Shown here piece by piece: positions 62,976-64,000 of a stretch of 64,000 nt of DNA (the stretch's first letter is position 1; every line of letters begins with the position of its first letter). The position numbers and the translations under genes were made by a program. Origin of the DNA: Desulfovermiculus halophilus DSM 18834 (GTDB lineage Bacteria > Desulfobacterota > Desulfovibrionia > Desulfovibrionales > Desulfothermaceae); NCBI RefSeq assembly GCF_000620765.1, contig NZ_JIAK01000018.1, positions 1-64,000 of the forward strand, written 5' to 3'. The notes beneath the pieces are model-generated. The model saw only the letters and a list, made by a program, of their open reading frames with translations, was not told where the DNA came from and did not search any database.

Positions 62976-64000
62976 CTATTCCCCCCGCAAAACCACCGGT
63001 TCCAGGTAGAAGCTGCCCATGTCCGTCCAGGGCCGCTCATTGTCCTTGTCCACCACCACTGCCGGCTCCCACTCCGGTATATCCTGGATCACAAACCACA
63101 GTCCCTGCAGAACCTCTTCGCCATCTCCGCAAACCCGGCTGACCAGCTCCCGGAGCCAGGCCCCGAGCTCCAGGCCTTCACCTTTGGCCTCCCGCCATTC
63201 CTGCCTGGCCAGGCTCAAAAAATCCTCTTTCCAGGGCACCCGGCGGGTCTTGATCTCCTCCGGGACATATTCCTCCAGGGCCTTGAGCTGGTCTGTACTT
63301 ACAGCTACAGGCTTCTTCTGTTCCTGCCTGCTCCAGTTCAAGCGTATTTCAGGCAAGCTATACTGTTCAAGCACCGGCATGCAGAGATCGGTCTGCAGGG
63401 CCCGGGCCATGACCTCCTGCTGTTTGCGGACCATCCGGTCCCGATAGGCCAGAGAGCCTATCAGGCTCTGGTAGGAGACGCATTCATGGATGAAATGAAT
63501 GATATGGGCCAGCATCTGCTCAATACGCCGCCGCAGTCCGTCCAGAAAATCAAGACACAGCTCCACGTCCGCGGACAGATGGGCCGTAGCCGCCTTTTCC
63601 CGGCACTCGTAGAGCAGCTCGTATAAAGGATAGTACGGAGATCCGGTCTGCAGGGTCTGCAAGAGCTCCTCCAGGTAGTGCCTGCTGGTCTGAATGGTCT
63701 GCACGGCCATTTCAAACGCCTGGTCGTCCTGCCCCGAGCCCAGCTCCTTGACCCGGGATTCCTGTTCCAGGATGGATTCTTCAATGCTTTGCAGCTTGTA
63801 CTCCATGCTCTCGGCCACAGAGCTCAAAAACACATGCCGCAAAAACCCCTCGAGCTCTTGGATATTATTGCTTTCCAGATGGCTGCGCAGGATGCTGTAG
63901 GCGTGGTTGATGTGGGTGGACAGCTCGTCGCTGTCCAGACTGATCTCGGCCATGACGTCCTCAGCCAGCCCCCGGCCCAGGCGGGTGAGGCAAAAGGCAT
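62976..64000 (-). CDS. jetA: Wadjet JetA, kleisin-like subunit (runs off right edge)
   Basis: The frame is open from 63998 to 62976; an ATG at 63953 is internal, because the codons before it read FCLTRLGRGLAEDV, typical of MukF/JetA. Residues are mostly helical, with the kleisin C-terminal winged helix near the end (KEDFLSLARQEWREAKGEGL). The N-terminal part lies outside the window. It is the first gene of the jetABCD operon seen here. Confidence 0.85.
   Translation of the reverse strand, partial: AFCLTRLGRGLAEDVMAEISLDSDELSTHINHAYSILRSHLESNNIQELEGFLRHVFLSSVAESMEYKLQSIEESILEQESRVKELGSGQDDQAFEMAVQTIQTSRHYLEELLQTLQTGSPYYPLYELLYECREKAATAHLSADVELCLDFLDGLRRRIEQMLAHIIHFIHECVSYQSLIGSLAYRDRMVRKQQEVMARALQTDLCMPVLEQYSLPEIRLNWSRQEQKKPVAVSTDQLKALEEYVPEEIKTRRVPWKEDFLSLARQEWREAKGEGLELGAWLRELVSRVCGDGEEVLQGLWFVIQDIPEWEPAVVVDKDNERPWTDMGSFYLEPVVLRGE

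Overview
The window looks like a chromosome segment of an anaerobic deltaproteobacterium, probably a sulfate reducer of the Desulfovibrionales type. The hints are an aldehyde:ferredoxin oxidoreductase, an iron-type alcohol dehydrogenase, a UGA-containing selenoprotein of the glycine/betaine reductase B family with two iron-sulfur flavoproteins, and rubredoxin-like and ferritin-like proteins. The taxonomic placement is inference; no rRNA or other marker is present.

Region 1 (1-22778) is an integrated genomic island. Its right end is a 3' fragment of a tRNA with anticodon CAT (initiator-Met-like, 22734-22778) beside a tyrosine recombinase (21328-22557). Its cargo is a set of very large genes on the plus strand: a SNF2-type ATPase (DrmD-like), a 1660-residue N6-adenine methylase (DrmMI/PglX-like), a 2137-residue DEAD/DEAH helicase with zinc clusters, a DUF1998 module and a Vsr-like nuclease domain (DruE-like), and a UvrD-type helicase with a RelE-like N-terminus. 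This looks like an anti-phage system that mixes DISARM and Druantia parts and lacks separate drmA, drmB and drmC genes. Toxin-antitoxin genes lie between the methylase and the big helicase (HigB with HigA-ImmA, an MqsA-type antitoxin, a ParDE/RelBE pair), and a HicAB pair lies by the integrase. A family of small palindromes (GTAGGGGCG...CGCCC) is scattered here, several copies lying in frame inside the large genes.

Region 2 (22789-39926) is core-like: a retropepsin / inactive-transglutaminase-7TM / ATP-grasp triad, an SPOR-NlpC/P60 lipoprotein, a decayed flavin oxidoreductase, a ferritin-like protein with a TetR regulator, a 59-residue rubredoxin-like protein, an alanine-glyoxylate-type aminotransferase, an RhlE-like RNA helicase, a frameshifted multi-PAS/GGDEF/HD-GYP protein, an SCP2-like protein, an alcohol dehydrogenase and an aldehyde:ferredoxin oxidoreductase. 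A foldback repeat family (271-284 bp long form, exactly 79 bp short form) begins here and recurs to 55.8 kb.

Region 3 (40132-45895) is bounded by two nearly identical copies of a small HTH gene plus its terminator. It encloses an SRAP protein, a MerR regulator, a selenoprotein whose UGA (42515-42517) is best read as selenocysteine, two iron-sulfur flavoproteins and a DUF169 protein.

Region 4 (45926-57119) holds a C69 dipeptidase, an SOS-type operon (S24 repressor, UmuD lacking its catalytic lysine, UmuC), a tRNA-dihydrouridine synthase, tRNAs for Ser(GCT), Glu(CTC), Lys(TTT), Ser(GGA), Gln(CTG) and Glu(TTC), serS, trpS, a site-2 protease, a DciA-like protein and a Rho-N protein.

Region 5 (57265-64000) carries a Wadjet anti-plasmid operon on the minus strand: jetA (cut by the right edge), jetB, jetC and jetD.
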